From Manis javanica (taxonomy: Eukaryota; Chordata; Mammalia; Pholidota; Manidae): DNA of 64,000 bases. Shown here piece after piece: positions 43,016-54,778 of this stretch. The stretch lies in assembly GCF_040802235.1 (NCBI RefSeq), contig NC_133174.1, positions 136,701,213 through 136,765,212 of the forward strand. Reading direction: 5' to 3'. Both the position numbers and the translations under genes were made by a program. Within the stretch, counting starts at the first letter, position 1, and every line of letters starts with the position of its first letter. Under the pieces are notes generated by a model. The model saw only the letters and a program-made list of their open reading frames with translations. It did no database searches and was not told the origin of the DNA.

Positions 43016-43322
43016 TAACAGGAGATTAGTCACTGGAAATCATACTATATGAATCCATTCATATGAAAATCCAGAATCAGGATCCAAAGAGACAGAAAGG
43101 ATATTAGCGGTTGCTTAATGCAGGGGGAGGAGTGGGGTCGGGGCATGGGGGGAGGGGTAGCTAACAGATTCAGGGTTTTGTTTTCAGGTGATGAAAATAA
43201 TCTTAAATTGACTGTTTTGATGGTTGCACCTATCTCAATATACTAAAAACCATTAAATAGTATACTTTAAATGGTGAATTGTATGGTATATGACTTATAT
43301 TTCAGTAAGTAAATTTTTAAAA
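43016..43322 (+). mobile_element. L1 3' end inserted between ORF1 and ORF2 of another L1
   Basis: Contains 'ggaaatcatactatatgaatccattcatatgaaa', a G-rich patch at 43120-43160, and the terminal 'tgactgttttgatggttgcacctatctcaatatactaaaaaccattaaatagtatactttaaatggtgaattgtatggtatatgacttatatttcagtaag'. This is a common L1 3' UTR end, while sequence on both sides belongs to upstream L1 coding parts. Confidence 0.75.
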
Positions 43323-45115
43323 GATAATGGACTGTTTTAAAGAGAAAAAAACAATATACTGTGGGATTTATGATATATGCAGAAGTAAAATGTATTAAAA
43401 TGATAGCACAAAAGTCAGAAAGGGAGAAATTGAAGTATACTGTTTGTATGGTTCTCATACTTTATGTGAAGCAGTATGTCAATTGAAGATACATTGTAAC
43501 AAGTAAAAGATGTATATTATAAACCTTGCAGGAACCACTCAATAACAAAACTAAGAGTTATGGCTAATAAGCCAACAAAGGAGATAAAATGGAATCATAA
43601 AAAACACTCAGTTAATCTAAAAGAGACAGAAAAAGAGCAACAAAGAACAGGTCAGACAAGTAGAAAACAGTAAAATGATATAGACTTAAACCCAACCACA
43701 TCAATAATCAGATTACATGTAAACAATCTAAACACCACCCAAAAGAAAGCGGAGATTATCAGATTGGATAAAAAAGCAAAACCTAACCATATATTGCCTC
43801 TAAGAAAGCCACTTTAAATAAAAAGACAGGCTAAAAAGGCTAGGCTGAAATAATCAAAGAATGGGAAATGATATTCCATGCTGACACTAGTCCAAAGAAA
43901 GCCAGAGTAGCTATTTTAATATCAAACAAAGTAGATTTCAGAGGAAAGACTGTTACTAGAGGTAAAGATCATTTTAAAGGTGTCAGTTTATCAATAGAGC
44001 ATAACAATCTAAACATTTCTGAGCCTAAAAACTGATCTTTTAGGTATATGAAGCAAAAACTAAAAGAGCTTCAAAACTAACTAGAAAAATCCACCATTAC
44101 AACTTCAGATTATAATACTCCTCTTTCAATAACTGATAGAAGGTATGTACATAAAATCAGCAATGCTATAGAAGACCTGATCAACAAAATCAATCCATTG
44201 GATCTAATTGACATATACAGAACACATTTGTTTTTCAAACATACATGGAGCATTTACCAAGATAGGACATATTATGGGCCTTAACACAAGTCAGTTTTTT
44301 AAATTTAAAAAGATTCAAGTTATCCAAAATATGTTCTCGGAACACTATGGAATCAAAATAGAAATCAATGTGAAAAAGATTCCAAAATGTCCCCAAATGT
44401 TTGTAAACTAAATAAAATACATCAAAATTATGAGACAAAGAAGAAATAAAAATGAAGATTTAAAAAATATGTTAAACTAAATGAAAATGAAAACACAACA
44501 TAGCAAAATTTATAGGATGCAGGTAATGCAGCACTCAAAAGAAAATTTATAGCATTATACACCTCTACTAGAAAAGAAGAAAGGTCTCAGATCAATGACC
44601 TCAGCTTCTTCATTAAGGAACTAGAAAAGAAGTGCAAATGAAACCCAAACTAAGCATAAGAATGGAAATAATAAAGACCAGAGCAGAATGACTTAATCAG
44701 AAAACAAAAACATAGAGAACAATCAATGAAATAAAAATCTGATTCATTGACTCAACCAATAAAATTGGTAAATGTCTAGTCATGCTGATCAGAGAAAGAA
44801 GAGAAAAGACACCAATTACTAATCAGGAATGAAAGAGGTGACATCACTAAAGATTCTAAGATCTTGTAAGAACAATAAGAGGGTACTATGGTTGAATATA
44901 TGAAAATTGAATATATGAAAATCAATATAATATACCACATTAGCAGAATAAAGGGAAAAAAACCATGATCATCTCAGTTGATACCAAAAATTATTTGACA
45001 ATATTCATTACCTTTCATGATGAAAACACCCAAACTAGGAACTGAGGTAAACTACCTCAACATAATAAAGGCCATATATTTTTAATTTATGTAAGCTAAT
45101 CTCAATAACATTTTT
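43323..45115 (+). mobile_element. L1M ORF2 N-terminal half, decayed
   Basis: Sense ORF2. It runs from 'accacatcaataatcagattacatgtaaacaatctaaacacc' (endonuclease N-terminus, near 43695) through 'ccaaagaaagccagagtagctattttaatatcaaacaaagtagatttcag', 'ttggatctaattgacatatacagaaca' and 'gaaaatgaaaacacaacatagcaaaatttataggatgcagg' to 'ggaatgaaagaggtgacatcac' near 44827. It then jumps to the 'aatataccacattagcagaataaagg' reverse-transcriptase block at 44932. Stops and deletions throughout. Confidence 0.88.
44892..44921. repeat. Perfect 15-bp tandem duplication
   Basis: TTGAATATATGAAAA at 44892-44906 and again at 44907-44921, at the point where the L1 ORF2 loses a segment. Confidence 0.93.
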
Positions 45116-45835
45116 TTAAGTATATGTACTCAAATGGCCAAAGTCCACAAACTGACAATTACCGATTGTTGGTGAAGATGCAGAATAAGAAGAGCTCTCA
45201 GTCACTGGTGGTGGGAATGCAAATTTGACAGTTTCTTACAAAGCTGACCATAGTCTTACTTTACAATCCACCAATTGTGCTCCTAGGTATTTACTCAACT
45301 GATTTGAGAATTTATGTCCACAAAAATTCTGCATGTGAATATGTATAGCAGCTTTACTGATTATCAGCAAAAACTGGAAACAACCAAGATGTCTTTCCAT
45401 GGGTAGGAGTAGATATATACTGTGATATATCCATTCAATGGAATATTATTCAGTAATAAAAATCAATGAGTTATCAAACCATGCAAAAACATGCATAAAT
45501 ATCAAATACATACTGCCAAGTGAAAGAACCTAGTCTGAAAAGGCTATGTACTATATGACTATAATGTGAGATTCTGGTTTGCAAAAATATAGAGATGTCA
45601 AACAAATCATGGTAGCTAGGGTTTGTGGGTGAGGGGCGGGGAGTTGAAGAAATGGGATTTTTTACTACAATGAAACAATTCTGCATGATATTGCAATAGT
45701 GCATATATTATGTTATTCATTTTCAAAACCCACAAAACTTTACAGTACAAAGAGTATAAGTTAATGTATGCAAATTAAAAAAATCACTCATGAGGTAAAG
45801 GTACCTCAGGATAAAATGCAGAATGTGAAAAAAAT
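45116..45835 (+). mobile_element. L1M ORF2 C-terminus and 3' UTR
   Basis: 'ggtggtgggaatgcaaatttgacag', 'ccaccaattgtgctcctaggtatttactcaac', 'caaccaagatgtctttccatgggtaggagtagatatatactgtgatatatccattcaatggaatattattcagtaataaa' and 'ccaagtgaaagaacctagtctgaaaaggctatgta' mark the ORF2 end. The 3' UTR follows to about 45835. Confidence 0.82.
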
Positions 45836-47090
45836 AACTATCACAAATGTATGAAATAACCTTACTGAAAGAGGTTAGGGTGGAAAGGTAGCAACCTTAG
45901 CAACTCTGGAAACAAATGGAGTTTGTAAGTCTAAAGACAGCAGGAACTGTGCAAAAACATTGTAATCTAGTTGACACATTTGTTTCCCACAGTGGTGTGG
46001 GTTAGCAATTCTGACACCACTATACATGTGTACTGGAATTCAACAATCAAGTAAGTGGGAGCCAGGTTTCCCACTGTTGAAGCAGGAAGTATAGATAAGC
46101 AGTAGGAGAAGGCTAGAATGATTCATGTGGTAATGGAGCATTGGATACATGAGTAAGAACCCATGTTTGGTCTAATATATATATATAGATGGTTACATAT
46201 ATACAGACATATATGTGTGTGTATATACTCAGGTTAGTGTATGCACATATATGTCTTTGTTCTGTCAGCTGAGGCCCTAGAAGCAAGGACACCACAATAT
46301 CAATGAGCACACTTACTGCCCAGATCTTGGTCTCTAATACTATTCTCTAATAAAAGAAGTCAGGGTTCCTTAGAGAAATGGCTGATTCTGGAACGGGTTT
46401 GGATACATATAAGGTGCTCCAGGATTCCCCCTCAAGGAAGTGGAGTGTAACTCCCTCTCCTTAAATGTGGGCTGTCCATGGGAACTTCTCTCTGAAGAGA
46501 GTAATAGGGGAAAGGGAGAAACAGAGTAACTTTATGGTAAACAAAACTAGCAAACACTCTCTCAACCAAGTTAATGTCAACAGTGATGAGTCATATTGAT
46601 AACATGTACCTAGCCTTGATAAGACAGGATGAGAAGGGCTCTTTATATCTGTAGTTTTCCTCCCAAAACACAAAGCCTCAGTCTAGTCATGAGAAAAACA
46701 TCAAAAAAATCACAATTGAGGATCATTCCACAAAATACCAGATTAGATTCTTTAAACTGTCAAGGTCACCAACAATAAGGGAAGTCTGGGAAACTGTCGT
46801 TGCCCAGAGGAGCCTCAGGAGACATGACAACGAAATATAATGTGGTATCTGTCCTAGATGGGATCCTGCAATAGAAAAAGACATTAAGTAAAAACTCAGG
46901 AAATCTGAATGAAGTATAGACCTTAGTAATAATAATGTATCCATATTGGCTTATTAGTTGTGAGAAAAGTACCATACTAACAGAAGACATTCATAATGTG
47001 GGAAAATAGGTGTGAGATATACGGGAACTCTATAGTATCTTTACACTTTTTCTATAAAATTAAAATCATTCTAAAGTTTTTTTTTTTTCT
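45836..47090 (+). mobile_element. L1M 3' UTR of a second subfamily
   Basis: Sense 3' UTR: 'gtctttgttctgtcagctgaggccctagaagcaagg', 'cagatcttggtctctaatactattctctaataaaagaagtcagggttcc', 'gcccagaggagcctcaggagacatgacaacgaaatataatgtgg' and a T-rich end at 47075-47090. The same subfamily recurs at 60850-61905. AT/GT dinucleotide runs lie at 46173-46225. Confidence 0.7.
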
Positions 47091-47094
47091 AGAA

Positions 47095-47217
47095 ACCTGG
47101 TGATCCCTAACCTAGAGATTCTGATTTAATTGGTCAACTTTGTGGCATGAGCACTGAGAGTTTTAAAATCTCTCCAGGTGATTCTAAGGTGCAGCCAGGT
47201 TTGAGAACTACTAGATG
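47095..47217 (+). mobile_element. MER5A-like hAT-Charlie fragment
   Basis: 'gagattctgatttaattggtc', 'gttttaaaatctctccaggtgattctaaggtgcagccaggtttgagaactac' follow MER5A in sense. Confidence 0.77.
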
Positions 47218-47394
47218 AAGGCTGAGGACCTGCTCTGGGCAAATGCCAGGAGCTGCATGTGAATCTACAATGCTTATTGGCCCAAACTTAATGTCATAAA
47301 ATCATATTTCTTCAATAGATAATGAATTTTCCCTGCTTGTAGAATAAGCAGGTAGGACCAGACAAAGTATCTTTTCATATTATCCTAGATTAAA

Positions 47395-47597
47395 CAGTGC
47401 TATTCAAAAGAGCTTTCTGTGATGATGAAAATGTTCTGTATCTACACTGTGCAGTATGGTAGCCACTAGCTACACATGGCTATTGAGCCCTTGAAATGTG
47501 GCTAGTATGACTGAAGAAGTAAAGTTCCAATTTGATTTAATCAATTCATATTTAAAAAATCACATGTAACTAGTGGCTACCATATTGGACAACACTG
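47395..47597 (+). mobile_element. hAT-type non-autonomous DNA transposon with terminal inverted repeats
   Basis: The 5' end CAGTGCTATTCAAAA and 3' end TATTGGACAACACTG are inverted copies of a CAGTGYTGTCCAATA-type terminus. Inside, 'gtagccactagctacacatggctattgagcccttgaaatgtggctag' and 'gtaactagtggctaccata' also mirror each other. CTCTAGAA follows the element and the related TCCTAGAT lies just before it, like the TCTAGA-centred 8-bp targets of hAT elements. Confidence 0.82.
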
Positions 47598-48149
47598 CTC
47601 TAGAAAAACACAATCCAGCTTCTATGGAGAGATTTCTTATTAGTGTTCTGTATGGGATTTGCACTAATTTTTTCTCTCCCCAACCTTTATCTTCCTACAT
47701 GTTGGACCCTCCTATTTGCTAGCAGGTGTTTTTACTGTGAAACAGCAGTATAAGAGCTACTGCACTCCCCCCACAGTGTCAACAGAAGAGCTTGGCAGCC
47801 TCCCTGGTCCCCCCACCACGTAGAAGCAGCCACTGGGACTTGCCCACAGGAGGCCTTGCTCCTCCAGGTACTCCTATCCAACCCTCAAAACTGAAATGGG
47901 CAGCCAGGACAGCTTGTGCCACAAGGATAACCAAGTTAATCCATTTCCATCCAGACAAAGTAGAGAAGCAACCTAAGCTAGCAGGTACCGTCACCTTCCC
48001 ATCTTCTCTTCCCCAATCAGATTCCAGCCTGCATTGCAACAAACTCATCCATAGACCTACGGTTTAGCAGGGTTGTCTATAGTCCTCCAAGGCCCTGTGC
48101 CTGGGGCACTGGGAAACAGGTTGCATCCGAAGGCAATACCCTTCTATTT
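47598..48149. other. Single-copy sequence, no gene recognised
   Basis: Opposing frames at 47779-48067 (about 90 codons each strand) show no motif. Confidence 0.4.
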
Positions 48150-48437
48150 TATAACCAAAAGTTTGTATCTGTTGACCCCCTGCACCCATTTGAAACGGTA
48201 CAAACTCCCAGTTATAAAACAAGTAAGACATGGGAATATAATGTACAGCATGGTGACTATAGTTAATAATACTATATTGCATATTTGAAAGTGGCTAAAA
48301 AAGAATAAAATTTTGTAATGATGTATGATAGATGGTAACTAGACTTTTGTGGTCATCATTTTGCAGTGTGTACAAATATCAACTCATTCCGTTGTACAGC
48401 TGAAAGACATATGTTACATGTCTATTATAGCTCATTA
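48150..48437 (+). mobile_element. L1 3' UTR, laurasiatherian type
   Basis: 'caaactcccagttataaaacaagtaagacatgggaatataatgtacagcatggtgactatagttaataatactatattgcatatttgaaag' followed by 'ttgtggtcatcattttgcagtgtgtacaaatatcaactcatt' and a short A tail at about 48436. An inverted pair (agtttgtatc and ggtacaaact) lies at 48159-48209. Confidence 0.82.
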
Positions 48438-48495
48438 AAAATGTCTCCAGGCATTGCCAGATGACCCCTATATTATACAGTCTCAACAGCGATAG
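48438..48495 (-). mobile_element. MER20 end fragment
   Basis: 'aatgtctccaggcattgccagatgacccc' matches the antisense MER20 inner end, and 'cagtctcaacagc' resembles its terminus. Short, hence uncertain. Confidence 0.42.
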
Positions 48496-49644
48496 GCTTA
48501 CAAAGTATGTGTAGTAAAAAAATGCCTATGTAACAATTTTTTAAAAGGAGAATAAAAATATATATTCATATCAAGGCCATGGTCATGTAGTAAAACTGTG
48601 TGATTAAAGTTGCAAATGTAATAAAACAATGAATGAGAAAACACAGGCAATGCCTTTTTAAATGGTTGGTGAACACCAAGACCACTGCTTAGTAGTTGTT
48701 GCCCTGGTTATGTGGAGGGCCTGAAGTCCCTCCCAGAAGAGAGAGCACCCCCACAGTCCCACTTTCACAGTGAGCGGCCTGGTTTGAGTGGAGCCAGCAA
48801 CTCTGTTTACTCATGCATGAGCCGGCTGCTGATGGGGAGGCAGTGCAATGCAGGGAGACAGCCACCTCAGGACTGCCCATGAATTCATGTGCTTATGTGT
48901 CACAATTCCTGTGGTGCAGGTGAGACATACGACACTCATTCACTCAGTACCAAGGGCTGGCCCAGGACTGAGGACCAACTCAGCAATAGCAATCTGTCAT
49001 CTGTCACACACCTTCTTGTGTGGCCTCTCTCAGCTTGGCTGGAGCCTCTGATCTATGCCCATTTCAAAGACTGGCATAAACACTAGAACTCTGTTGTGGT
49101 AGAAGCTTACAGAAGACAGATGCTTCCAAGAGAGGGATGGCAACCAAGTTTGGGGGGCATGCTGACACCTGGCAGCACAGTATAGACTGGCACAAACTGG
49201 AAAGATTCTGGAGGGGAAGAGGAATTGGAGTTGACCCATGCACAGTGAGTGGACAGGTGCTTTCAAGAACAAAGACATACACTGCTCCCAGGGCCTCCAT
49301 TAGTCCCCTATTAGATGCATCTATGTTACAGAGACAGAGAGAGAGAGGACTGAATCTGAGAGCGTGAAAATGAAGAGGGAAAGAATGTGTTGGGCCACAA
49401 CATCCCAGAGAATGGTTGCCTAGGTCCCATTCACAGCACTGATTTCTATTCTTTATGAATTCCTGGAAGTTCTAGAATATCGCTCCATAGAACAATTATG
49501 ATGCAGCTCTGAACTTCCTAGTTTTTTTCTCTCTTCAGGCTCCTATTCACCACCCATCTCCCTTTCCTTGCTCTATGTCAAAAAAAAGAAGGTGATAGAA
49601 TGTGGTGTAGAAAGTTCATTACAGTAAATTTTGGGGTTGAAATT
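48496..49644. other. 1.1 kb single-copy sequence, no gene recognised
   Basis: Overlapping frames at 48848-49367 on both strands carry no motif. A short GA run lies at 49330-49350. Confidence 0.4.
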
Positions 49645-50117
49645 ACTTACTCATTTAACAAACACTTCCTGAGCTTGTACTATGTGCTAAGCCCCATGCT
49701 GGATGGTAGGACTATCATGATGAATGGAACAAACATGGTCCCTGAGCTCACAGAATTTATGTCCTATCAGGGGAGAAGGGTAGACAGAAGTAATAAAAAT
49801 ATCATCAAACAATGACAATAGCTATGAAGACAATGTGGCAAACCGGCAAGCAACTGGAGTGAGGGTGGTCAAAGAAAGCATCTCTCAAGAGATAACCTTT
49901 GAGCTGAGAATTAATGATGTGGAGGAAGCTATGCAAAGACCTGGGAAAAAGCAAGCCAGGCAGAGGAAACAGCTGATAAGAATGCCCTGAGGCAGAAATG
50001 AGCTCAGGTTGTCTAAGGAGAGGCAAGGATGAGAAGGAAGAAAAGCAAGAGCAGTAGGAGAAGAAATTGGAGAGGCAGGTGGAAACAGGTCAGCTGGGGC
50101 CTGGTAGTTCACGGTAA
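49645..50117 (+). mobile_element. L2 LINE, 3' region
   Basis: L2 sense order: 'tcatttaacaaacacttcctgagcttgtactatgtgctaagccccatgctggatgg', 'ggtccctgagctcacagaatttatg', 'aaagaaagcatctctcaagagataacctttgagctgagaattaatgatg', 'ccaggcagaggaaacagctgataagaatgccctgaggcag'. Confidence 0.87.
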
Positions 50118-50329
50118 TATATTAGAATTCCACTGCAAGTAAAATGATAATTCACAGGAGGGGTTTAAGCATCCATCCTTCCATCTTTTGGTAACAGCAC
50201 CACAATTTCCTTATTACAAATGTCTTCTTTCCCCTTTGGCAACAGTCCAGTGGGATGGTCAGTCTAGATGCACCAGACACTGGGCATAAGACTCAAGCTA
50301 AATCAATAGGGTGCACCCTCTCTGGAGAT
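50118..50329. other. Short unassigned spacer
   Basis: No repeat or gene recognised. Confidence 0.4.
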
Positions 50330-51532
50330 ATTTCCTGTTGGCTTTATAACAGCGTTATTGAGATATAACTCACAGACCATACAAAGACACCCATTTAAAG
50401 TATAAAATTTAATGGTCTTTAGTATATCCATATCTGGGTCACCACCACTCCAGTTAATTTTAGAACATTTTCATCACCTCCGAAAGAAACCTTGTACCCT
50501 TCACTATCACCCTTCCACCCTGTTCTGTCCCTCCTCGGCTCCAGTTTTAAGAAACCACGAATCTCCTTTCTCCTCTGTAATTTTCCCTTTTCTGAACATT
50601 TAATATAAATGGAATCATATAAAATGTGGTCTTTTGTTCCCGACTTTTTTCACCTAGCATAATGTTCACGAGGGTTATCCATGTTGTAGCATATATGAGT
50701 ACATCACTGCTTTTAAAGGCTGAAAAACATTCTATTTTATGCATGTACCACCTTTTGTCTGCTCTTCAATTGATGGACATTTGTGTTGCTTCCATTTTTT
50801 GACTATTACAGCTAATGCTGCTATGAAGACTTGTGTACAAGTCTTTGTGTGGCCAATTGTTTTCCATTCTCTTGGGTAGATATCTAGGACTGGATTTGCT
50901 GGGTCATATAGCCACTCTATGTGTAGCATTTTGAGGATCTGCCAAATTGGTTTTCACAGTGGCAGTACCAATTTACATGCCAAAGAGCAATGCAATGTGT
51001 GAGGGTTCCAACTTCTCTATATCTTCACCAACACTTGTTATTTTCCATTTTTTAAAAATACAGCCATCCCGGTGTCTAATTGTGTCTAGAAATGGTACCT
51101 AATTGTGGTTTTGATTTGCATTTCCCTGATGCCTAATGATATTGAGCATCTTTTCATGAGTTCACTGTCCTTTTTATATCATTTTGGAAAAATGTCTATT
51201 CAAATCCTTTGGCCATTTTTTAATTGACTTGTCTTTTTGTTGTTGCGTTGAAAGATTTCTTTATCTATTTTGGATACTAGATCTTTATCAGATATGTAAT
51301 TTGTAAATATTTTCTCCAAAAATTTTTATTTTAATTATGATACACCAAAGGTTTTAATCATGATGAAGTCTAATTCATCTATTTTTCCTTTGGTTGCTTG
51401 TGCTTTTGGTGTTGAGTAAAAGAAACCATTGCCTAGTCCAGGATCATGAAGATTTACACCTGTTTTCTTTTAAGAGTTAAATGTTTTAGCTCTTATACTT
51501 AGGTCATTGATCTATTTTGAGTTATTTTTTTT

Positions 51533-51595
<63 letters not shown>

Positions 51596-51905
51596 TGGGG
51601 AGGGGTCAAAACTCCTTCTTTCAATGTGGATATCCAGTTGTACCAGCACCATTCATTGAAACAACTAATTGAGCATAGATGTATGGCTTTATTTCTGGCC
51701 TCTCAATTATATTGCATTGACTCACATGTCTCTCTTTATGCAAGTGCCACACTGTCTTGATTACTACAGCTTTGTCTGAAAATCAGAAAGCATATGTCCT
51801 CCAACTTTGTTCTTCTCTTTCAAAATTGTTTGTATGTAATCTTGATTCCTTGCATTTCCATGTGAATTTTAGGATCAACTTATCCATTTCTGGACATATC
51901 ATTTT
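50330..51905 (-). mobile_element. L1M 3' end and ORF2 C-terminal region, antisense
   Basis: From the 3' terminus (cgttattgagatataactcac at 50353) through ORF2 read backwards. A 65-codon reverse frame at 50732-50929 still shows the 'YP..W....TCTQVFIAALAVIVKKWKQHKCPS' C-terminal signature. Further right, 'ttgatttgcatttccctgatgcctaatgatattgagcatcttttcatg' and 'tggatatccagttgtaccagcaccattcattg' continue upstream ORF2. Not coding now. A (TA)28 run interrupts it. Confidence 0.9.
51535..51590. repeat. (TA)28 microsatellite
   Basis: 56 bp of pure TA within the antisense L1. Self-complementary, able to extrude a cruciform, and likely hypervariable. Confidence 0.98.
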
Positions 51906-53890
51906 CTATCCTTCTACTTTCAACTAATGAATGTCTTTCAATCTACAGTATGTATCTTGTAGACAGCTTATAGTTGGACAATGTTTTCTAAATCAATTTT
52001 GCCAATCTCTGCCTTTTAAAGCAGTAACCATTTACATGTAATATAATTACTGATAAGGTAGGATTTATGTCTTCCATTTTGTTATTTATTTTCTATGTCT
52101 TATGTACTTTGGTTCTTCAGTTCCTCCATTACTGTCTTGTTTTGTGTTAAATATACATTTTATAGTGTACAATTTGTATTGACTGTTGATTCTTTTATTC
52201 TATATTTTTTAGTTATTTTCTCAGTAGTTGCCCTGGAAATTAGTATTAAGCATCTTAATCTATGAATGTCTATTTCAAATTAATACCAAGTTAACCTCAA
52301 TAGTGTGCAAAGACTTTGTTTCTTTATGGTTCCTTTACCCATATATTATTCTCATTACAAATTACATCTTTATATATTTTGTGCCTCTCAACGTGGATTT
52401 ATAACAATCACACTATACAGTTGCATTTTAAATCATATTGAATATACAAAAGCAGTTACAAACAAAAATACACATACATTGTCTTTTATATTTACCTGTG
52501 TAGTTGCCTTTACCAGCATTCTTTATGTGGATCTAAGTTACAATGGAGTTTTCTTTCATTTCAGCCTGAAGGACTTCCTGTATTATTTCTTATAGGGAAG
52601 CTTTGCTTGTGATGAATTCCCTCAGTTTCTGTTTACCTGGGGATGTCTTAATTTCTACTTCATTTTGAATGGTTTATTTTTCTGTATACAGAATTCTTGG
52701 TTGACAGAAGCTTCCCCTGCTTCCTTTCAGTACTTTGAAAATGCCATCTGCTTTCTGGCCTTCATGGGTTCGGATGAGAAATCAGCTGATTCTTATTGAG
52801 GATTCCTTATAAGTTAAGAGCATTTTTCTCCCGCTCCTTTCAAGATTGTCTCTTTGTCTTTGTCTTGAGATGATTTTATTATGTTCTGTCTAGATTTCTT
52901 TGAGTTTATCACATGGGAAGTTCATTGAGCTTCTTGGATGTGTAGATTAATGGTTTTCATCAAGTTAGGGAACGTTCCAGCCATTATTTCTTCAAATATT
53001 TTATCTACCCCTTTTTTCCTCTCCTCTCCTTCTGGAACTCCCATTATGCAGATGTTGGCACAATTGGCACTGTCTCATAAGTTACTGAGGCACTGCTCAC
53101 TTTTCTTTATTCTTTTTCTTTCTGTTCTTCAGACGAGATAATCTCAACTGAACTATCTTCAAGTTACCTGATTCTTTCTTCTACCTACTCATATCCATTG
53201 TTGAGACCCTCTTGTGTGAGTTTTTCATTTCATAATTAGACTTTTCAAATCCAGAATTTCTATTTGGATCCTTTGTATAATTTCTATATCTTTATTGATA
53301 TTCTCTATTTGATGTGGTATTGTTCTCATACTTCCCTTTAGTGATTTAGATGATTTCCTTTAGCTCTCTGAACAAATTTAAAGTCTTTGTTCAGCAAGTC
53401 AAGTTTCTGGGCTTCCTCAGGAACTGTTTTTATTGGTTGCTGTTGTGCCGGTGTATGGGTGTATTTTCTTGTTTCTTTTATGCCACATAATTCTTTTGTT
53501 GAAAACTAGATAGTCCAATAATGTGGCAACTCTGGAAATCAGATTCCCCCTGCTCTGAGTTTTTGTTGTTGCTGCTGCTCATTGTAATTGTCATTGTTTT
53601 GTGGCTTAGCAACTTTTGTGAGCTAATTTTATAAAGCCTGTGTTCTTTGTTATGTGAACCCACTAAGCCTCTTCTTTTAGCTTACTGGTCAACTAATGAC
53701 TGGACAGAGATTTCCTTCACCATGGTAGAACACTGTTCCATCCCCAATTTTCTAACTAAGGAAGTGTCCTAATTTTTACTGAGTCTGTGACATCCAAACA
53801 TCATTATTTTAGTCCTTGGGAGTGATGTAAATAACTTCTATTAGGATGAATTTTGGGTTCTTTTGAGGGCATTTAGTTGTTTCCTGCATA
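51906..53890 (-). mobile_element. L1/HAL1-like ORF1 region and adjoining sequence, antisense
   Basis: Antisense ORF1-type sequence: 'gcctgaaggacttcctgtattatttcttatagggaagc', 'ccctcagtttctgtttacctggggatgtcttaatttctacttc', 'ttctggaactcccattatgcagatgttggcac', 'gggcttcctcaggaactgtttttattgg'. The 51950-52060 part resembles the ORF2 N-terminus. Most of the reverse-transcriptase region expected between this and 51905 is missing, which fits either a HAL1 (ORF1-only) element next to an L1 or a deleted L1. Confidence 0.78.
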
Positions 53891-54440
53891 GTGTGAGGGA
53901 AAGCAAACACTACTATAAAGTAGGTGTTCTTGAGGTGGTTTCTTTGTCCACTTTTAATTAGTGGGTGACCCTGTCACCCAACACACATCACACCTCTCCC
54001 CATACAGGTTCAGGCAATCTAAATGCTGATGTAATCACACACAGATAAACACATATAAAGAAACACCAAGTTCTTTTTCCTCCTTGACCATATGTTAAAT
54101 TGTTAAGAATGGAAATTTGTCTTTAGTGCTTAGTCCTCACCCAGTCTTTATCCCCAGTGCTTGGCTAACTATGGACATGCCACCATGGCCCCCAACTCTG
54201 CGGAACCTCACCTTCTCCCTTCTCACACATCTTTTTCCTGCCTTCCCTTCTTCCTCATGATCAGAGAAGTTGCTCATGCACACATCTCCTGGAATAAGGG
54301 ACTTTTCAAAATTTGTTGATTTTATTTTAATCACCACCATCTCTGCTCCATGACATTGTAATGTCTTATAAGAGTGTCATTTTGCAGTGTTTGTTGGGAA
54401 CTGGACTTAGTGATTTGGGCTCAGGCTACTTTTCGGTCTT
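53891..54440. other. Unassigned sequence left of LTR candidate
   Basis: AT-rich, no repeat or gene recognised. Confidence 0.38.
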
Positions 54441-54778
54441 TGTTACGGGTCAAAACTTCTTGGCCCTTTCCACTCTCTTCGCCTTTCTTGGAATTGTTGC
54501 ATGAATACAATAGAATTTTTTTCTTGCACTCCCATGAAGCAGTCTTTTTATTCCCTTCTGTATCTTCTTTACCTGGAAGGGCAACAGAGTGATCCCAGAA
54601 GGGCACCAGGTTGGAGGAAGAAGATGGCAACAGAATGAGAAGGAGGGCTTCAAAAGAAAGGCCTGGCTAATGAGGGGTTTTATGCCAAGCAAAGAAAGGG
54701 CAGGAGTCTTAGGGGAGGGAGAATCAATGGGAAAGAAGACGAGGAGCTTGGGTGAGGTGGTCTCACCTGGCCACCACA
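54441..54778 (-). mobile_element. Candidate reverse-orientation retroviral LTR
   Basis: On the reverse strand an ATAAAA TATA-like box (about 54678-54683) is followed 130 bp later by AATAAA (54547-54552) and a U5-like tail ending ACCCGTAACA at 54441. The far edge is uncertain; TGTGGTGG ending at 54778 gives flanks TCTG versus TCTT, a 3-of-4 match. Signal order and spacing suit an LTR, but the family is not recognised. Confidence 0.52.

Noticed and set aside
50732..50929. Functional reverse transcriptase-related gene
   Set aside because: Recognisable only as a C-terminal L1 ORF2 scrap; frames are broken on both sides.
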